A stretch of 41,272 nucleotides of DNA, taken from NCBI RefSeq assembly GCF_005047355.1, contig NZ_SUMC01000067.1, positions 1 through 41,272 on the forward strand, written 5' to 3'. Numbering within the stretch: position 1 is the stretch's first letter; every line of letters begins with the position of its first letter. The stretch comes from Actinacidiphila oryziradicis (GTDB taxonomy: Bacteria > Actinomycetota > Actinomycetes > Streptomycetales > Streptomycetaceae). Both the position numbers and the translations under genes were made by a program. Shown here in pieces: positions 40,211-41,272 of the stretch. The notes beneath the pieces were generated by a model that was not told where the DNA came from, ran no database searches, and saw only the letters and a list, made by a program, of their open reading frames with translations.

Positions 40211-40555
40211 ATGGCCACCGAGAAGCCACCGCTGGAGTCCACCCGCGAAGTGCTGATGGCGGAGGAGATTCCCCCGCCGAGCTTCCTCACCTACGAGGAG
40301 TTCCTCGCAGGCACTCCCCTTCGGGACATCCGCTTCTGGTGCAGCCGGAAGGCGGTCCGCGCCAACCGGGAGCGGCTCATGAGCGGACGCCCCGCCGAGA
40401 AGATCACCACGGACGACGTCGTCGCGATCCTGACCAACGCCAGAGGCCGCTGCGCCTACTGCCGGTCCCTCGCCGTACAGGGCGCCCCCAAGCACCCCGA
40501 GACCCGCAAGCCCCCACCCGACGCCGACAGACCACCGGCCCCGCAGGCACGGTGA
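40211..40555 (+). CDS. CxxC protein, possibly truncated HNH-like
   Basis: A 114-residue protein from an ATG preceded by AAGGAAG; a GTG at 40103 in the same frame would add 36 residues of plausible sequence. TYEEFLAGTPLRDIRFWCSR and ERLMSGRPAEKITTDDVVAI lead into NARGRCAYCRSLAV, the entry to a zinc-binding HNH-type segment. In longer relatives a second CxxC and HN residues would follow; here it ends in a proline-rich tail within 30 residues. It is likely shortened and lacks nuclease catalytic residues. Confidence 0.55.
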   Translation: MATEKPPLESTREVLMAEEIPPPSFLTYEEFLAGTPLRDIRFWCSRKAVRANRERLMSGRPAEKITTDDVVAILTNARGRCAYCRSLAVQGAPKHPETRKPPPDADRPPAPQAR

Positions 40556-40611
40556 CCGCCCGGGCGAACGTCTGCGAGCATGCGCCACCAAATAGGGGGC
40601 AAAAGGCGTAC

Positions 40612-41272
40612 ATGGGTGCCCGCAGATTCTTGGTGGACCGCCTTCTGAAGCAGCCATCGGGCCGCGGGCTGGTGGCGATCCCGCTCGTGCTGATCCTAGT
40701 GATCGCCGTGGCTGCCATCCTGTCCCCACCGGATGTCCGCCTGGCTGCGCTTCTCGTCGTCGCGCCCGCCATCACGCCTTCGTTTGCAGGGCCCCGGCTG
40801 ACCGCTCTCATCGGGGTCCTGGCCGCAATCGCCCTGGTGGTCATCGACGCTGTGCGCGGCATGTTGGGGACGATGAACAGTCAAGCGCAGATCGTCGCGC
40901 TGGTGGCGGTCTCGTCCGCGGTGGTGTTCTACTCCTTCACCCGGGAGTGGCGTGACAGCAAGCTGAGTCAGGTGCGGTCGGTGTCCGAGGCGGCGCAGCG
41001 GGCCCTGCTGCGGCCTCCGCCCAGCCGGGTCGGGCCGTTGCGGGTGGCCTGGCTGTATCTGGCGGCCGAGGACGAGACGCAGGTCGGTGGTGACCTGTTT
41101 GCGGTCGCCCGCGCCGCCCATCCGTGCACCCGGGTGGTCATCGGAGATGTCCGGGGCAAGGGCCTGGGTGCCGTCGGGGAGGCCTCGGTGGTGCTGGGCG
41201 CGTTCCGTGAGGGCGCTCACCGGTGCGCCACCTTGCCCGTGCTCGCGGCGGCCCTGGAAGACAGCGTCTGCC
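40612..41272 (+). CDS. Membrane PP2C/SpoIIE-type serine phosphatase (3' end cut by window)
   Basis: The first 220 residues of a membrane phosphatase. Four hydrophobic segments lie in about residues 20-110 (VAIPLVLILVIAVAAIL; LAALLVVAPAITPS; LTALIGVLAAIALVVIDAV; IVALVAVSSAVVFYSF). After a helical linker (SEAAQRALLRPPP) the phosphatase domain begins: VAWLYLAAEDETQVGGDLFA, then VVIGDVRGKGLGAVGEASVV, with the metal-binding Asp residues in GGDLF and GDVRGKG. This family dephosphorylates anti-anti-sigma factors in Streptomyces stress networks. AAAAGG about six bases upstream fixes the ATG. The C-terminus lies outside the window. Confidence 0.9.
   Translation, partial: MGARRFLVDRLLKQPSGRGLVAIPLVLILVIAVAAILSPPDVRLAALLVVAPAITPSFAGPRLTALIGVLAAIALVVIDAVRGMLGTMNSQAQIVALVAVSSAVVFYSFTREWRDSKLSQVRSVSEAAQRALLRPPPSRVGPLRVAWLYLAAEDETQVGGDLFAVARAAHPCTRVVIGDVRGKGLGAVGEASVVLGAFREGAHRCATLPVLAAALEDSVC

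Noticed and set aside
40696..41220. A 174-codon minus-strand frame at the window end
   Set aside because: It is antisense to the phosphatase gene, whose membrane segments and metal-binding motifs are clear.

Overview
The window is high-GC actinomycete DNA, almost certainly Streptomyces or a close relative. The signs are third-position G/C bias, frequent GTG starts, ATGA/GTGA stop-start overlaps, a SigE-type sigma factor, an XRE regulator with TPR repeats, a CWB2-type wall protein and a secreted GH27 enzyme with a long C-terminal tail.

Region 1 (about 0.1-8.9 kb) is a minus-strand catabolic operon. In transcription order it has a remnant of a TIGR03084-type gene, an AtuA-family gene, the carboxyltransferase and biotin-carboxylase/carrier subunits of an acyl-CoA carboxylase, an acyl-CoA dehydrogenase, an enoyl-CoA hydratase and a TetR regulator. 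This is the logic of the Pseudomonas atu (acyclic terpene) and liu (leucine) pathways. A 20-bp near-palindrome just upstream is the likely TetR operator. A broken HAD hydrolase lies beyond the regulator.

Region 2 (8.9-18.8 kb) holds transport and secreted functions: an MFS exporter with an extra C-terminal beta-sandwich domain, a sedolisin (S53) peptidase that overlaps it tail to tail, a 3' half of a tRNA-Met(CAT) that looks like an attachment-site scar, a secreted alpha-galactosidase behind a consensus promoter with an early hairpin, and a CWB2-like secreted protein.

Region 3 (18.8-32.5 kb) is a mosaic. It has a decayed tyrosine integrase, small membrane and zinc-ribbon genes (one without a start), an ADP-ribosylglycohydrolase, a YciO-type protein, a 1,260-codon HTH-STAND-WD40 protein broken by one frameshift, a tiny secreted peptide, a secreted hypothetical, an orphan HK97 prohead protease, a SigE-family sigma factor coupled to a membrane protein, and the 3' end of an IS630-type transposase.

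Region 4 (32.5-41.3 kb) is accessory DNA of small genes. Five translationally coupled minus-strand genes, plus a sixth just after them, diverge from an XRE/TPR regulator and a GNAT acetyltransferase. A second cluster has two strong palindromes, a 155-residue protein, a gene needing a +1 shift and a proline/arginine-rich 50-residue peptide. A HIRAN protein, an apparently shortened CxxC protein and a membrane PP2C-type phosphatase (cut by the window end) follow. The 4.5-kb HTH-STAND-WD40/peptide locus and the 37.0-39.0 kb palindrome/frameshift/peptide locus are the best candidates for something undescribed. Functional claims for both are inference.
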